Positions 8,234 to 16,994 of a DNA stretch of 64,000 nucleotides are shown here, one piece after another (within the stretch, counting starts at the first letter, position 1; every line of letters starts with the position of its first letter). The position numbers and the translations under genes were made by a program. The stretch is from Dehalococcoides mccartyi 195. Lineage in GTDB: Bacteria; Chloroflexota; Dehalococcoidia; Dehalococcoidales; Dehalococcoidaceae. The notes under the pieces were generated by a model. The model was given only the letters and a program-made list of their open reading frames with translations. It searched no databases and was not told the origin of the DNA. The stretch lies in contig NC_002936.3 of NCBI RefSeq assembly GCF_000011905.1, positions 930,001-994,000 on the forward strand, in the 5' to 3' direction.

Positions 8234-8524
8234 AACTGAATATTCAAAGGCTGTGAACAAGACTAGTAATTTTCAAGCGAGGCTGAGAGAGCCGGGCAAG
8301 GTGTGAGCCGGTGCTGACGCAGAGGGTGAATGGACTTGGGAGCCGCAAACCGAACGGAGTTATCCAAGTAGGCCTTGCCGCAGGGGAAGCGTTAACGTAT
8401 CCTAAGGCATAAAGGGTTCGCCCCAAGTGCCTGTTAAAGATGGCCGGTAGCTTTAGGGTTACGGCTAATTAGGGTGGTACCGCGGAAGTGAACCTTCTGC
8501 CCCTTTCAGGGCAGAGGGTTTTTT
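8234..8524 (+). promoter_or_regulatory. T-box riboswitch, tryptophan specifier (UGG)
   Basis: The hallmark AGGGTGGTACCGCGG antiterminator sequence lies at 8471-8485, followed by a terminator hairpin (8493-8518) and a T-run. Stem I carries GTGAATGGACTTGGGAG, whose specifier codon TGG is at 8331-8333, in the usual GAA-NNN-AC context. It should read uncharged tRNA-Trp and allow transcription of the tryptophan synthase beta gene when tryptophan is short. T-boxes are classical in Firmicutes and also known in Chloroflexota and Actinobacteria. Confidence 0.93.
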
Positions 8525-8526
8525 AT
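8493..8526 (+). terminator. T-box terminator hairpin
   Basis: The stem CCTTCTGCCC with GGGCAGAGGG (one G-U pair) encloses a short loop and is followed by TTTTTTTATT. It is the OFF-state terminator of the trpB2 T-box. Confidence 0.85.
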
Positions 8527-8569
8527 TATCCCTGCCCGGACAAACCTGATACGGCTAAGGAGGCTTTAG

Positions 8570-8584
8570 ATGGACTGGGGCTGA
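8570..8584 (+). CDS. Four-codon upstream ORF with a Trp codon (MDWG)
   Basis: A perfect AAGGAGG at 8557-8563 is spaced six bases from ATG GAC TGG GGC TGA. The frame encodes only Met-Asp-Trp-Gly. It sits between the T-box terminator and the trpB2 start. The strong ribosome site in front of a tiny frame containing Trp suggests a leader peptide, but a chance ATG after a SD-like sequence is not excluded. Confidence 0.35.
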   Translation: MDWG

Positions 8585-8653
8585 CTGGCAACAGGGAAGT
8601 AAATACTAAACCAAGGCAAAACGGATACTAAAATAATCTCAAGGAGAACAGCC

Positions 8654-10018
8654 ATGGCTCAAACCAAGTTTCTACTGCAAGAAAAGGATATGCCCCAGGT
8701 CTGGTACAATATCCAGCCTGATTTACCCGTACCGCTGCCCCCGGTTCTGCACCCGGGTACCGGCCAGCCGGTAACTCCGGCTGATATGGAAGCCATATTC
8801 CCCATGAGCCTTATCATGCAGGAGTTCAGCCCCGAAAGGCATATACCCATCCCCGAAGAACTGCTGGAAATATATAAAATCTGGCGGCCTACCCCCCTTT
8901 ACCGCGCCCACAGGCTGGAAAAGGCCTTGCAGACCCCGGCCAAAATCTTTTACAAACTGGAAGATGTCAGCCCGGCCGGTTCTCACAAACCCAATACTGC
9001 TCTGGCTCAGGCCTATTACAATAAAAAAGCCGGCATAAAGAGGATTTCCACCGAAACCGGCGCCGGACAGTGGGGCTCTTCGCTGGCCATGGCCTGCAAA
9101 TTTTTTGATATAGAGTGCAAGGTCTATATGGTAAAGGTAAGCTACAATATGAAGCCTTACCGCCGGGTCATGATGGAAACCTGGGGTGCGTCAGTTGTAC
9201 CCAGCCCCAGCCCGGATACCAAGATAGGCCGTGAAATACTGGAACGTGACCCCGAATGCCCCGGCAGCCTGGGTATTGCTATAAGCGAAGCGGTGGAAGA
9301 CGCCGTAACCCATCCCGGCACCAAGTATGCTTTGGGCAGCGTACTTAACCATGTTCTGCTGCATCAGACTATTATCGGTCAGGAAGCCAAAAAACAGATG
9401 GCTATGGCAGACTGCTACCCGGATATAGTTATTGGCTGCGTAGGCGGCGGCTCTAACTTCGGCGGTATTGCCCTGCCCTTTGTAGAAGACAAGCTCAATG
9501 GCACTCACAAGGATACCCGCATTATGGCTGTTGAACCTGCCAGCTGCCCTTCACTGACCAAGGGGCTGGATGCCTATGACTTCGGTGACGAAGCCGGCAT
9601 GACCCCCATGATGAAAATGTTTACTCTGGGACATCAGTTTATGCCGCCTCCGGTACATGCCGGCGGTCTGCGCTATCACGGTATGTCTCCTTTGCTGTCT
9701 CACCTCAGCCGCCTGAACCTGATTGAGGCCACAGCGGTCAACCAGATAGAGACCTTTGAGGCAGGCATACAGTTTGCCCAGACCGAAGGTTTCATAAGCG
9801 CACCCGAAACCAACCATGCCATAAGGGCGACTATTGATGAAGCCCTGAAATGCCGCGAAACCGGCGAAGCCAAGACTATACTCTTCTGCCACAGCGGCCA
9901 TGGCCACGTAGACATGGCTTCCTATGACCTGTACCTGCGGGGCAAGCTGAGCAATTATGAATACCCTGCCGAACTGGTTAAAGAAGCCCAGAAAGGTTTG
10001 CCCAAAGTAAGCGCTTAG
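8654..10018 (+). CDS. trpB: Tryptophan synthase beta chain, TrpB2 type
   Basis: PLP enzyme that condenses indole with serine to form tryptophan. The 454-residue length and the N-terminal extension before the RPTPLYRA block mark the TrpB2 branch, found in many archaea and some bacteria, rather than the roughly 400-residue TrpB1 that pairs with TrpA. The PLP Lys lies in GSHKPNTA, the phosphate-binding glycines in [16 protein letters not shown] precedes the ATG. The Trp-specific T-box upstream independently supports a tryptophan role. No trpA is adjacent, consistent with TrpB2 acting as an indole-salvage or stand-alone enzyme. Confidence 0.93.
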   Translation: MAQTKFLLQEKDMPQVWYNIQPDLPVPLPPVLHPGTGQPVTPADMEAIFPMSLIMQEFSPERHIPIPEELLEIYKIWRPTPLYRAHRLEKALQTPAKIFYKLEDVSPAGSHKPNTALAQAYYNKKAGIKRISTETGAGQWGSSLAMACKFFDIECKVYMVKVSYNMKPYRRVMMETWGASVVPSPSPDTKIGREILERDPECPGSLGIAISEAVEDAVTHPGTKYALGSVLNHVLLHQTIIGQEAKKQMAMADCYPDIVIGCVGGGSNFGGIALPFVEDKLNGTHKDTRIMAVEPASCPSLTKGLDAYDFGDEAGMTPMMKMFTLGHQFMPPPVHAGGLRYHGMSPLLSHLSRLNLIEATAVNQIETFEAGIQFAQTEGFISAPETNHAIRATIDEALKCRETGEAKTILFCHSGHGHVDMASYDLYLRGKLSNYEYPAELVKEAQKGLPKVSA

Positions 10019-10043
10019 GCAAATACCTCAAAACTGTTTTCAC

Positions 10044-10073
10044 AAGGGAGGGGCAAAAAACCCCTCCCTTTAG
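10044..10073 (+). terminator. Terminator of trpB2
   Basis: Perfect 10-bp stem AAGGGAGGGG (10044-10053) and CCCCTCCCTT (10061-10070) with an all-purine loop, followed by TAGTTTAT. It lies shortly after the trpB2 stop. Confidence 0.75.
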
Positions 10074-10100
10074 TTTATAAATAATTTCTACACAATTTCC

Positions 10101-10109
10101 TGCTATAAT
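10101..10109 (+). promoter_or_regulatory. Extended -10 promoter of the HtrA-like pair
   Basis: TGCTATAAT is an extended -10 element without an obvious -35. It lies 30 bases before the ATG of the first HtrA-like gene, which has AGGAAGAGG as ribosome site. Confidence 0.55.
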
Positions 10110-10139
10110 AAAACCAATAACTCCATACAGGAAGAGGCT

Positions 10140-10955
10140 ATGAAAAAATTTTCCAAGAATTTCTTCGGTCTGTTTATTTCAATCAGCTTGGTGGTATCCA
10201 TGCTGTTGGCTCAGGGCTGTGACCTGCTTCAGGAGTTCAGCAATTCTCCTGAAGATGACACCCAAAACCAGAGTAATAACCAAAATCTGTCTGACGGCAG
10301 TGATGAGCTGGGCAGTGTGCCCAGCCCGGTTAATTTCGTAAATGCCGTAAAAGCGGTAAAACCTTCAGTAGTGGCTATAAATGTAGAGCTGGTCACCCGT
10401 GATATTTTCGGGCGGACAGTAGTAGAACAGGCTGCCGGCTCCGGCTGGATTATAGATTCAAACGGGATTATCGTAACTAATAACCACGTGGTGGAGGACG
10501 CCACCAGCATAACAGTAACCCTGGATGACGGGCGCACTTTCAATGCGGTAGCGGTACGCACTTATCCGGCCAACGACCTGGCGGTGATAAAGATAGATGC
10601 CACCAATCTGCCCGCAGTCAAGCTAGGTGATGCATCTAAACTGGCGGTAGGAGAACCGGTGGCCGCTATAGGTAATGCGCTGGGTATGGGTATTTCCATG
10701 ACCGGCGGCTGGATAAGCCGGTTAAATACCACTGTTCAGTTCAGCGATACCGAAAGCCTGACCGGGCTGATAGAAACCGATGCCGCCATAAATCCGGGTA
10801 ACTCCGGCGGACCGCTGGTAAACTATCAGGGTGAAGTTATCGGCATAACCAGCGCCAAAATACAGGAGGTAGGGGTGGAGGGCATCGGCTATGCTATCAG
10901 CCTGTATATAGCTTTGCCCATTATCAATAACCTTATCTCCCAGCTGCCGGCTTGA
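10140..10955 (+). CDS. HtrA/DegP-like serine protease lipoprotein lacking a PDZ domain
   Basis: Trypsin-fold surface protease of 271 residues. A signal peptide ends in LLAQGC, so Cys27 is a likely lipidation site. A polar Asn/Ser/Asp-rich linker (about residues 31-60) follows. The catalytic triad is intact: His116 in TNNHVVED, Asp146 in PANDLAVI and Ser222 in NPGNSGGPL. The protein stops right after the protease domain, whereas HtrA proteins usually carry one or two PDZ domains. The next gene is a close paralogue that has a PDZ domain, so the pair looks like a tandem duplication with divergence. Role inferred: quality control of exported proteins. Confidence 0.88.
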   Translation: MKKFSKNFFGLFISISLVVSMLLAQGCDLLQEFSNSPEDDTQNQSNNQNLSDGSDELGSVPSPVNFVNAVKAVKPSVVAINVELVTRDIFGRTVVEQAAGSGWIIDSNGIIVTNNHVVEDATSITVTLDDGRTFNAVAVRTYPANDLAVIKIDATNLPAVKLGDASKLAVGEPVAAIGNALGMGISMTGGWISRLNTTVQFSDTESLTGLIETDAAINPGNSGGPLVNYQGEVIGITSAKIQEVGVEGIGYAISLYIALPIINNLISQLPA

Positions 10956-10963
10956 GCAAAACT

Positions 10964-12085
10964 ATGAAAAAGAAACAAAAATTATTAAGTCTGTTTCTGG
11001 GCATAGTACTTGTTGTTAGTGTTCTCAGCGGAGGCTGTGATTACTTATCCCAGCCTATAAACTCTGACAATACCGACAGCACTTCTACCCCTATTGATGC
11101 AGACTGGACATTCCCCACTCCCCAGCAGAATCTGCCGGAACTGGCCAACTATGCCATGGTGGTTGCCATGGTAAAACCAGCCGTGGTAGCGGTAGATGTG
11201 GAATACATAACCCAGGATATATTCGGCCGCCAAACGGTTGCCGTAGCCTCAGGTTCGGGTTTCATAATAGACCCCAGCGGCTATATTATTACCAACAACC
11301 ACGTAGTTGAAGGCGGAAGCACTGTCACCGTCACCCTTTCAGACGGCCGTACCTTTACCGCCAGCCAGGTGGTAACAGATTCACGCACAGACCTGGCGGT
11401 AATCAAGGTGGATACACTGGGTGAAGACCTGCCGTTTGTATATATAGGTGATTCGTCAGCTTTGGAAGTAGGCGAACCGGTGGCGGCTATCGGCAATGCA
11501 TTGGGGCTGGGGATAACCATGAAAGGCGGCTGGATAAGCCGTCTGGATGCCCAGATAACCGTTGACCAGAGTGTAACCCTGTACGGTTTGATAGGTACAG
11601 ATGTAGCCATAAACGAAGGCAATTCCGGCGGCCCGCTGGTAAATATGGCCGGTGAGGTTATCGGCATTACCTCTGCCAAAATAGCGGAAGTGGGGGTGGA
11701 AGGGGTAGGCTACGCTATAAATATAAACTCCGCCCGCACCTTCATTGAAGAGCTGGTCAAAAAAGGCTATATTACCCGGCCTTTTATGGGAGTGGCCGGC
11801 ATACTGACCGTAGACAGTTCAATCCAGTCATACTTCAGGCTGGGCATAGACAGAGGGGTGCTTATCCGGGGCGTGTCTGAAGGCGGACCCGCCGAAAAAG
11901 CAGGTCTAATGGCAAATGATGTTATTCTGGCCATAAACGGCCAGCCAGTGCTGACTGATGAAGAACTGATACTAGCTATCCACGGCAAAAAGATAGGCGA
12001 TAAAATAGAGGTCAGCTATTTCCGGGACGGAGTAACCGCTACTGTCACTCTGACACTGGCAGAGACCCCGCCGCCGGAAAGCTAG
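10964..12085 (+). CDS. HtrA/DegP-like serine protease lipoprotein with PDZ domain
   Basis: A 373-residue paralogue of the preceding gene. The signal peptide ends LSGGC (lipid Cys25), followed by a polar linker, then the trypsin fold with His113 (TNNHVVEG), Asp143 (SRTDLAVI) and Ser221 (NEGNSGGPL). One PDZ domain occupies about residues 270-370 (GVLIRGVSEGGPAEKAGL block). Expected role: sensing and degrading misfolded exported proteins at the cell surface. I start at ATG 10964, although an in-frame TTG at 10952 overlaps the upstream stop. No strong Shine-Dalgarno is seen, so translation is probably coupled to the first gene. Confidence 0.9.
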   Translation: MKKKQKLLSLFLGIVLVVSVLSGGCDYLSQPINSDNTDSTSTPIDADWTFPTPQQNLPELANYAMVVAMVKPAVVAVDVEYITQDIFGRQTVAVASGSGFIIDPSGYIITNNHVVEGGSTVTVTLSDGRTFTASQVVTDSRTDLAVIKVDTLGEDLPFVYIGDSSALEVGEPVAAIGNALGLGITMKGGWISRLDAQITVDQSVTLYGLIGTDVAINEGNSGGPLVNMAGEVIGITSAKIAEVGVEGVGYAININSARTFIEELVKKGYITRPFMGVAGILTVDSSIQSYFRLGIDRGVLIRGVSEGGPAEKAGLMANDVILAINGQPVLTDEELILAIHGKKIGDKIEVSYFRDGVTATVTLTLAETPPPES

Positions 12086-12097
12086 TTTTTTAGTTTT

Positions 12098-15000
12098 TTA
12101 GCGTGCCACCCACAGGCTTAGGGAGTGGCCGTCAATATCCAGACTTTCAGCATACGCCCCTTCGGGGGCGTTTCCCTTTATAAGCTGGTTGGAGAGTGTT
12201 TCTTTCTTTATATACTCGCTATGCATCCGGATAACACTATCCAGATATTCATCAGCCTGATAATGAGTATTTATATAATCTGCAATCTCAAATCCGGCAG
12301 ATTTCCGCATAGTCTGCAAACGGTGGACAATCTCGCGGGCAGTGCCTTCAGCCAGCAGTTCGGGTGAAAGTCCGGTATAGACGGCTACTGTATAAGCCCC
12401 TTCGGTACTTGCGGCATAGTTTTTCTCCGGTATAACTGTGCCCGGCTCTTCCACTGCCAAAGCCTTTACATTCAGCTCTTCCAGCACCTGCTCGGCCAGA
12501 CGCATAAGTCCTGTTCTTTCACCGGCGGAAGCCAGTACCACCCGCACCTCAGCCAGAGGCTGGCGGACTTTGAGAGCCGCTTTGCTTCGGGCAGAACGCC
12601 CCATACTGGAAACCTTCATCACCAGCCGTATTTCGTTATCCAGCTGTTCGTCTATAAGCGCTGTGTCCGCCACCGGAAAATCCGTCAGGTGGACACTTTC
12701 CAAAGCAGACGGGTCTGCCGAAAGCACCAGGTTCTGGTAGAGTTCTTCGGCTACAAACGGGGTAAAGGGAGCCAGCAGTCTGGAAAGAGTAACCAGACAG
12801 GTATACAAAGCCTGATAGGCTGAAAGTTTGTCAGCATCATTTTCGCTCTTCCAAAAACGGCGGCGGCTGCGGCGGACATACCAGTTGGAAAGGTATCCCA
12901 CAAAATCTTCAATCCGCCGTCCGGCCTGAGTGGGGTCATAATTATCCAACCCCTTATCTACATCCAGCACCAGCTGGTTAAGCTCGGATAAAATCCACCT
13001 GTCCAGTTCGGGCACTTCGCCTTCCAGATACTTTTCCGAAGGGGTAAAGCTGTCTATATTGGCGTAGGTAACGAAAAATGAATATACGTTCCAGAGCATC
13101 AGCAGGAACTGGCGGGTTACCTCACCCACCAGTTTTTCGGAAAAGCGTCTGGCATTTCCGGGAGGGGCCGCAGTATAGAAATACCAGCGGACAGCGTCTG
13201 CCCCGTATTTATCCAGCACCGTAGCCGGCTGAATAACATTATTTCTGGACTTGCTCATTTTTTCGCCGCGCTCATCCAGTATATGCCCCAGACAGATTAC
13301 ATTCTGATAACAGGGGCGGTTGAATATCAGGGTAGAAATAGCATGCAAACTGTAAAACCAGCCGCGTGTTTGGTCTACAGCCTCACAGATATAGTCAGCA
13401 GGGAAACGCCCGTCTTTGGCAATAGACCTGCTTTCGGGCTCAAAGGGGTAATGGTACTGGGCAACCGGCATAGCCCCGGAGTCATACCAGCAGTCCATAA
13501 CCTCGGTAACCCGTTTCATATTCCCGCCGCATTTATCACAGTCATAAGTCCACTCGTCTACATATGGGCGGTGGATATCCAGTTTTTCCTGCATGCCTTT
13601 AAAATTCGGCTTGGCTTTGAGTTCGTCAATGCCGCCGACACACTCCGTCCGGCCGCACTTTTCACACCGCCAGATGGGTACAGGCGTTCCCCAGTAACGC
13701 TCGCGGGAAAAAGCCCAGTCAATATTATTTTCCAGCCAGTCTCCAAAGCGGCCGTCTTTTATATGTTCGGGATACCAGTTTATCTGCTGGTTGCCCTTTA
13801 TCAGTTCGTCTCTGACCGCGGTAGTCCGTATATACCAGCTTTGCTTGGCGTAATAAATAAGCGGGGAATCACACCGCCAGCAGAACGGATAGGTATGGTG
13901 CATACGTTCATTACGGAACATCAGCCCCCGCTCTTTCAGGTTGCGGGAGATATCCTTGTCAGCTTCTTTAACAAATTTGCCGGCAAACGGGTAACTGCCG
14001 GTTATCCTGCCCTGCAAATCCACGTGGTGGACAAATTTCAGCCCGTACTTCACCCCGGATTCATAGTCCAGTTCGCCGTAAGCCGGGGCGGTATGGACTA
14101 TACCCGTACCGTCATCCATAGATACATAGCTGGTGGTGATTACCGGATAAAGCAGTTCTTCAGAAACACCTGTCTCAGAGTTATCCTGCATATTTCTTAC
14201 AGGAATACCGAATTCCCGCGGGTCAAACAGCGGCTTATAAAAAAGCCCGCTAAGGTCACTGCCCAGGCATTCCCCCGCTACGGGGTTTTCCGCCAGTTTG
14301 AGGGCTGACAGACGGGGTTTGGCCAGTATCATATAATAGTCCGTCATATCCAGTATGGCATACTGGTCCGCAGCGGATACTGCCAGCGCGGTATTGGCAG
14401 GTAAAGTCCAGGGGGTAGTAGTCCAGGCCAGCAGGTAAAGCGGCTTGTCAGCCGGGTAAGCCCATTTCTTTGCCAAACCTGCCTTGGCCAGACTTTCTTT
14501 GGCTATTTCAAACTTTACAAATACGGAAGGGTCTTCGGTATTATCCTTATATCCCTGCGCCACCTCATGAGAGCTTAGCGAAGTGCCGCAGCGCGGGCAA
14601 TGGGGGGTAACCCTATGCCCCTGATACACTAATCCCTTGTCCCACATTTGCTTAAGCGCCCACCAGCCGCTCTCTATATAGTTGTTATCCATAGTTATAT
14701 AGGCATTGTCCAAATCCACCCAGTAGGCAATCCGTTCAGTCAGCTTGTTCCACTCGGACACATATTTAAAAACGCTGGAACGGCAACGGGCATTGAACTC
14801 GGCAATGCCGTACTTTTCAATATCATTTTTGCTGGTAAAGCCCAGCTCTTTTTCCACCTCAAGCTCAACCGGCAGGCCATGGGTATCCCAACCGCCAATC
14901 CTGGGGGCATAATAACCCTTCATAACCTTGTAGCGGGGTATTACGTCCTTAAAAACCCGTGAAAGAACATGATGAATACCGGGACGGCCGTTGGCAGTGG

Positions 15001-15142
15001 GCGGCCCTTCGTACAGGGTAAAACGCTTGCCGTCACGGCGGTTTTCAATGCTCTTTTTGAATACGCCCTTGTCCTGCCAAAGTTTCAGGATATCTTCTTC
15101 CATCTGGGGGAAGTTTTGTCTGGGATTCACAGCCTTAAACAT
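12098..15142 (-). CDS. ileS: Isoleucyl-tRNA synthetase, long archaeal/eukaryotic-like type
   Basis: Class I synthetase charging tRNA-Ile, 1014 residues. The HIGH-like motif is GIHHV at residues 55-59 and the KMSKS motif is intact in DERGEKMSKSRN. Editing-domain sequence and paired Cys (CPRCG, CEKCG, CDKCG) for zinc lie between. Length and the C-terminal region resemble the IleRS2 group, often linked to mupirocin tolerance; that link is family knowledge, not tested. AGAGGTGATGA precedes the ATG. An Ile-specific T-box lies directly upstream, so expression should rise when charged tRNA-Ile falls. Confidence 0.95.
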   Translation of the reverse strand: MFKAVNPRQNFPQMEEDILKLWQDKGVFKKSIENRRDGKRFTLYEGPPTANGRPGIHHVLSRVFKDVIPRYKVMKGYYAPRIGGWDTHGLPVELEVEKELGFTSKNDIEKYGIAEFNARCRSSVFKYVSEWNKLTERIAYWVDLDNAYITMDNNYIESGWWALKQMWDKGLVYQGHRVTPHCPRCGTSLSSHEVAQGYKDNTEDPSVFVKFEIAKESLAKAGLAKKWAYPADKPLYLLAWTTTPWTLPANTALAVSAADQYAILDMTDYYMILAKPRLSALKLAENPVAGECLGSDLSGLFYKPLFDPREFGIPVRNMQDNSETGVSEELLYPVITTSYVSMDDGTGIVHTAPAYGELDYESGVKYGLKFVHHVDLQGRITGSYPFAGKFVKEADKDISRNLKERGLMFRNERMHHTYPFCWRCDSPLIYYAKQSWYIRTTAVRDELIKGNQQINWYPEHIKDGRFGDWLENNIDWAFSRERYWGTPVPIWRCEKCGRTECVGGIDELKAKPNFKGMQEKLDIHRPYVDEWTYDCDKCGGNMKRVTEVMDCWYDSGAMPVAQYHYPFEPESRSIAKDGRFPADYICEAVDQTRGWFYSLHAISTLIFNRPCYQNVICLGHILDERGEKMSKSRNNVIQPATVLDKYGADAVRWYFYTAAPPGNARRFSEKLVGEVTRQFLLMLWNVYSFFVTYANIDSFTPSEKYLEGEVPELDRWILSELNQLVLDVDKGLDNYDPTQAGRRIEDFVGYLSNWYVRRSRRRFWKSENDADKLSAYQALYTCLVTLSRLLAPFTPFVAEELYQNLVLSADPSALESVHLTDFPVADTALIDEQLDNEIRLVMKVSSMGRSARSKAALKVRQPLAEVRVVLASAGERTGLMRLAEQVLEELNVKALAVEEPGTVIPEKNYAASTEGAYTVAVYTGLSPELLAEGTAREIVHRLQTMRKSAGFEIADYINTHYQADEYLDSVIRMHSEYIKKETLSNQLIKGNAPEGAYAESLDIDGHSLSLWVAR

Positions 15143-15154
15143 TCATCACCTCTT

Positions 15155-15188
15155 AAAAAAGAAAATCCCGTCCTTATCAGGGACGGGA
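15155..15188 (-). terminator. Terminator of the ileS T-box
   Basis: On the minus strand TCCCGTCC and GGACGGGA form an 8-bp stem followed by TTTTCTTTTTT. It is the OFF-state hairpin of the T-box. Confidence 0.85.
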
Positions 15189-15431
15189 CAAATAAGCCCG
15201 CGGTACCACCCCGCTTCCCCTGCCCTAAAGCAGAGGCTCTCATAAGGGCACTAACATGCCCCGCCCATTATAACGGGTGGCGAACCCGGCCAGGTCTACT
15301 TGGCCTAAAGGCTTTTTGGCTGGCGGCTCAGGAGTGATTTTCGGGATAACCGCGGGAAGGTCTGCTTTCACCGTACCAGACTCGCTGCTGCACCGCAGGT
15401 AACCTACTCTTCTCCGTCAAGGCCTTTTGTA
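15155..15431 (-). promoter_or_regulatory. T-box riboswitch, isoleucine specifier (AUC)
   Basis: On the minus strand GGTGGTACCGCGG (forward 15198-15210) is the T-box antiterminator sequence. Upstream, CCCGAAAATCACTCC holds the specifier ATC (forward 15336-15338), matching the ileS gene it precedes. A terminator hairpin follows (15166-15188). Confidence 0.93.
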
Positions 15432-15437
15432 AGGTTT

Positions 15438-15466
15438 ATTGTACTATTCTTTTAAGACTACCACAA
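15438..15466 (-). promoter_or_regulatory. Promoter of the ileS T-box transcript
   Basis: On the minus strand TTGTGG (forward 15461-15466), a 17-base spacer and TACAAT (forward 15438-15443). The -35 lies inside the last codons of jag, so ileS has its own promoter despite the same-strand gene upstream. Confidence 0.65.
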
Positions 15467-16124
15467 CTTTTCTTGATTCACCAAAGCCAACGCTCTGGGT
15501 AGTTACTTCGTCATCACCAGCCAGCGCCAGGTGGATAATCCGCCTCTCATAAGCTGGCATGGGTTCCAGTGAAAAAGGCATATGCCTAAGCTTAACCTGT
15601 TCAGCAGTCCTCCAGGCCAGAGACTGAAGGGAGCTAAGCCGCCGCTGCCGGTAACCGTTTACGTCAACCACCACCGGTTCAAACCTGCCCAGCTGGTGAG
15701 ACAGCATCAGCCTGATTATCTGCTGTAAGCTTATCAGGGTTTGCCCCTTGCGCCCGATAAGTATACCCAGGTCTTCGCCCACAATGTTCAAAACAGTACT
15801 CGGCTGGGATTCTTCATCGGTAACCATTTTTTCCGGCAGGATATCTACATAGGCCTCAATATCCATCTTGTCCAGCAGAGTTTCAAGGATACTCTGAGCC
15901 AGGTCACCGGCATCCATCTGGTTGCCCGGCGCAATATCGTCATCATATTCATTTTCAAGAAGATGCAGGCATACCCTGGCATCTTCGCCCCGCAAGCCCA
16001 GCAAACCATGCCGGCCTTCAGACAGAACCTCTACCTCAACCTCGTCTCGGCTTACGTTTAGCTGATTTAGACCCAGCTTTATTGCTTCCTCCACCGTCTT
16101 GGCGCTCGTCTCGACCTTTTTCAT
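15444..16124 (-). CDS. jag: Jag/KhpB RNA-binding protein
   Basis: Cytosolic RNA-binding protein of 226 residues with the family's three parts: a Jag-N domain at the N-terminus (SAKTVEEAIKLGL, later GLLGLRGEDARV), a KH domain near residue 120-140 (GEDLGILIGRKGQT), and a C-terminal R3H domain (MPAYERRIIHLAL). Jag/KhpB often works with KhpA and is almost always next to yidC, as here. The start codon is preceded by GGAAGG and lies 89 bases inside the yidC coding region in another frame, so expression is probably coupled to yidC. Confidence 0.93.
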   Translation of the reverse strand: MKKVETSAKTVEEAIKLGLNQLNVSRDEVEVEVLSEGRHGLLGLRGEDARVCLHLLENEYDDDIAPGNQMDAGDLAQSILETLLDKMDIEAYVDILPEKMVTDEESQPSTVLNIVGEDLGILIGRKGQTLISLQQIIRLMLSHQLGRFEPVVVDVNGYRQRRLSSLQSLAWRTAEQVKLRHMPFSLEPMPAYERRIIHLALAGDDEVTTQSVGFGESRKVVVVLKE

Positions 16125-16983
16125 CTATACTACCTTCCATCTGCTTACCTTTGGCCGAAGAATCAATCAACTGACCAGACGGAGTTGCAGTTCTTTTTTC
16201 AGTTTTATATGTATTTCCTGTCCGCACCTGGCGGCCGCCCCGGAAATAAGAGATTACCTTTTCGGCCATAGGCTCAAGCTGCCCCCAGCCGGTAATGAAG
16301 TACTGCATTATGATACCCACTATGGCGGAAACGAACCAGTAGAAAGCCAGACCGCTGGGGAAAGAGAGCGAGAAGAAGAAGAACATGAACGGCATCATGA
16401 AACTCATCATCTGCCCCTGAGCCGCCTGCTGCTGGTTAATAGCTTTGGGAGTAGACATTTTCTGCTGGACATACATGCTGACACCTACCAGCACAGCTAA
16501 GGCAAAGTCCGGAAGGGAAAGGTCCATCCAGAGGAAATGATTGCTGAGCGGCAGGGTTTGGTAAACTACCGGCCATGAATAAAGATGATCAGCCAGATTC
16601 ATGAAATCTTCCGGCGTAACAGCCAGTACCCGCACTATTGCCTGGTACAAGGCTATCCAGATGGGAAACTGGATAAGCATGGGAACCAGACAGCCGGTAG
16701 GTGAAACCCCGGACTCTTTGTAGAGCTTCATTTGCTCTTCAGCCAGTTTCTGGCGGTCATTACCGTGCTTTTTCTTCAAAGCCTCCATGTGGACGGTAAT
16801 TTCCTGCATCTTCTTGGTGGCAGTAAGCTGTTTGCGGTTAAGCGGCCAGAGTGCCAGCCTTATAACCACAGTCAGAACAATAACTGTCAGCCCGAAGCTC
16901 CCCCATAGATTGTGGGAAAGCCAGACCATGCCGTTTATCATCGGCGAAAGTATTACTAAATCCCAAATAGCACCAATATCCAA
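16036..16983 (-). CDS. yidC: Membrane protein insertase YidC/Oxa1
   Basis: Inner-membrane insertase that helps integral proteins enter the bilayer, with or without SecYEG. At 315 residues it is the short Gram-positive/Chloroflexota form without the large periplasmic domain. Hydrophobic segments are visible at about residues 25-45, 95-115, 155-175 and 200-235, with the family loop MQEITVHMEALKKKHG after the first. The last ~45 residues are a polar Lys/Arg/Gly-rich tail, as expected for ribosome-facing YidC tails; most of this tail is encoded where jag overlaps. The PQQ-propeller lipoprotein gene lies just upstream. Confidence 0.95.
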   Translation of the reverse strand: MDIGAIWDLVILSPMINGMVWLSHNLWGSFGLTVIVLTVVIRLALWPLNRKQLTATKKMQEITVHMEALKKKHGNDRQKLAEEQMKLYKESGVSPTGCLVPMLIQFPIWIALYQAIVRVLAVTPEDFMNLADHLYSWPVVYQTLPLSNHFLWMDLSLPDFALAVLVGVSMYVQQKMSTPKAINQQQAAQGQMMSFMMPFMFFFFSLSFPSGLAFYWFVSAIVGIIMQYFITGWGQLEPMAEKVISYFRGGRQVRTGNTYKTEKRTATPSGQLIDSSAKGKQMEGSIDEKGRDERQDGGGSNKAGSKSAKRKPRRG

Positions 16984-16994
16984 CGACTACCTCG

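Noticed and set aside
13283-14308. 341-codon open frame on the plus strand inside ileS
   Set aside because: It lies wholly antisense to an unmistakable isoleucyl-tRNA synthetase, has no family resemblance and no ribosome site; it is a shadow of GC-biased third positions.
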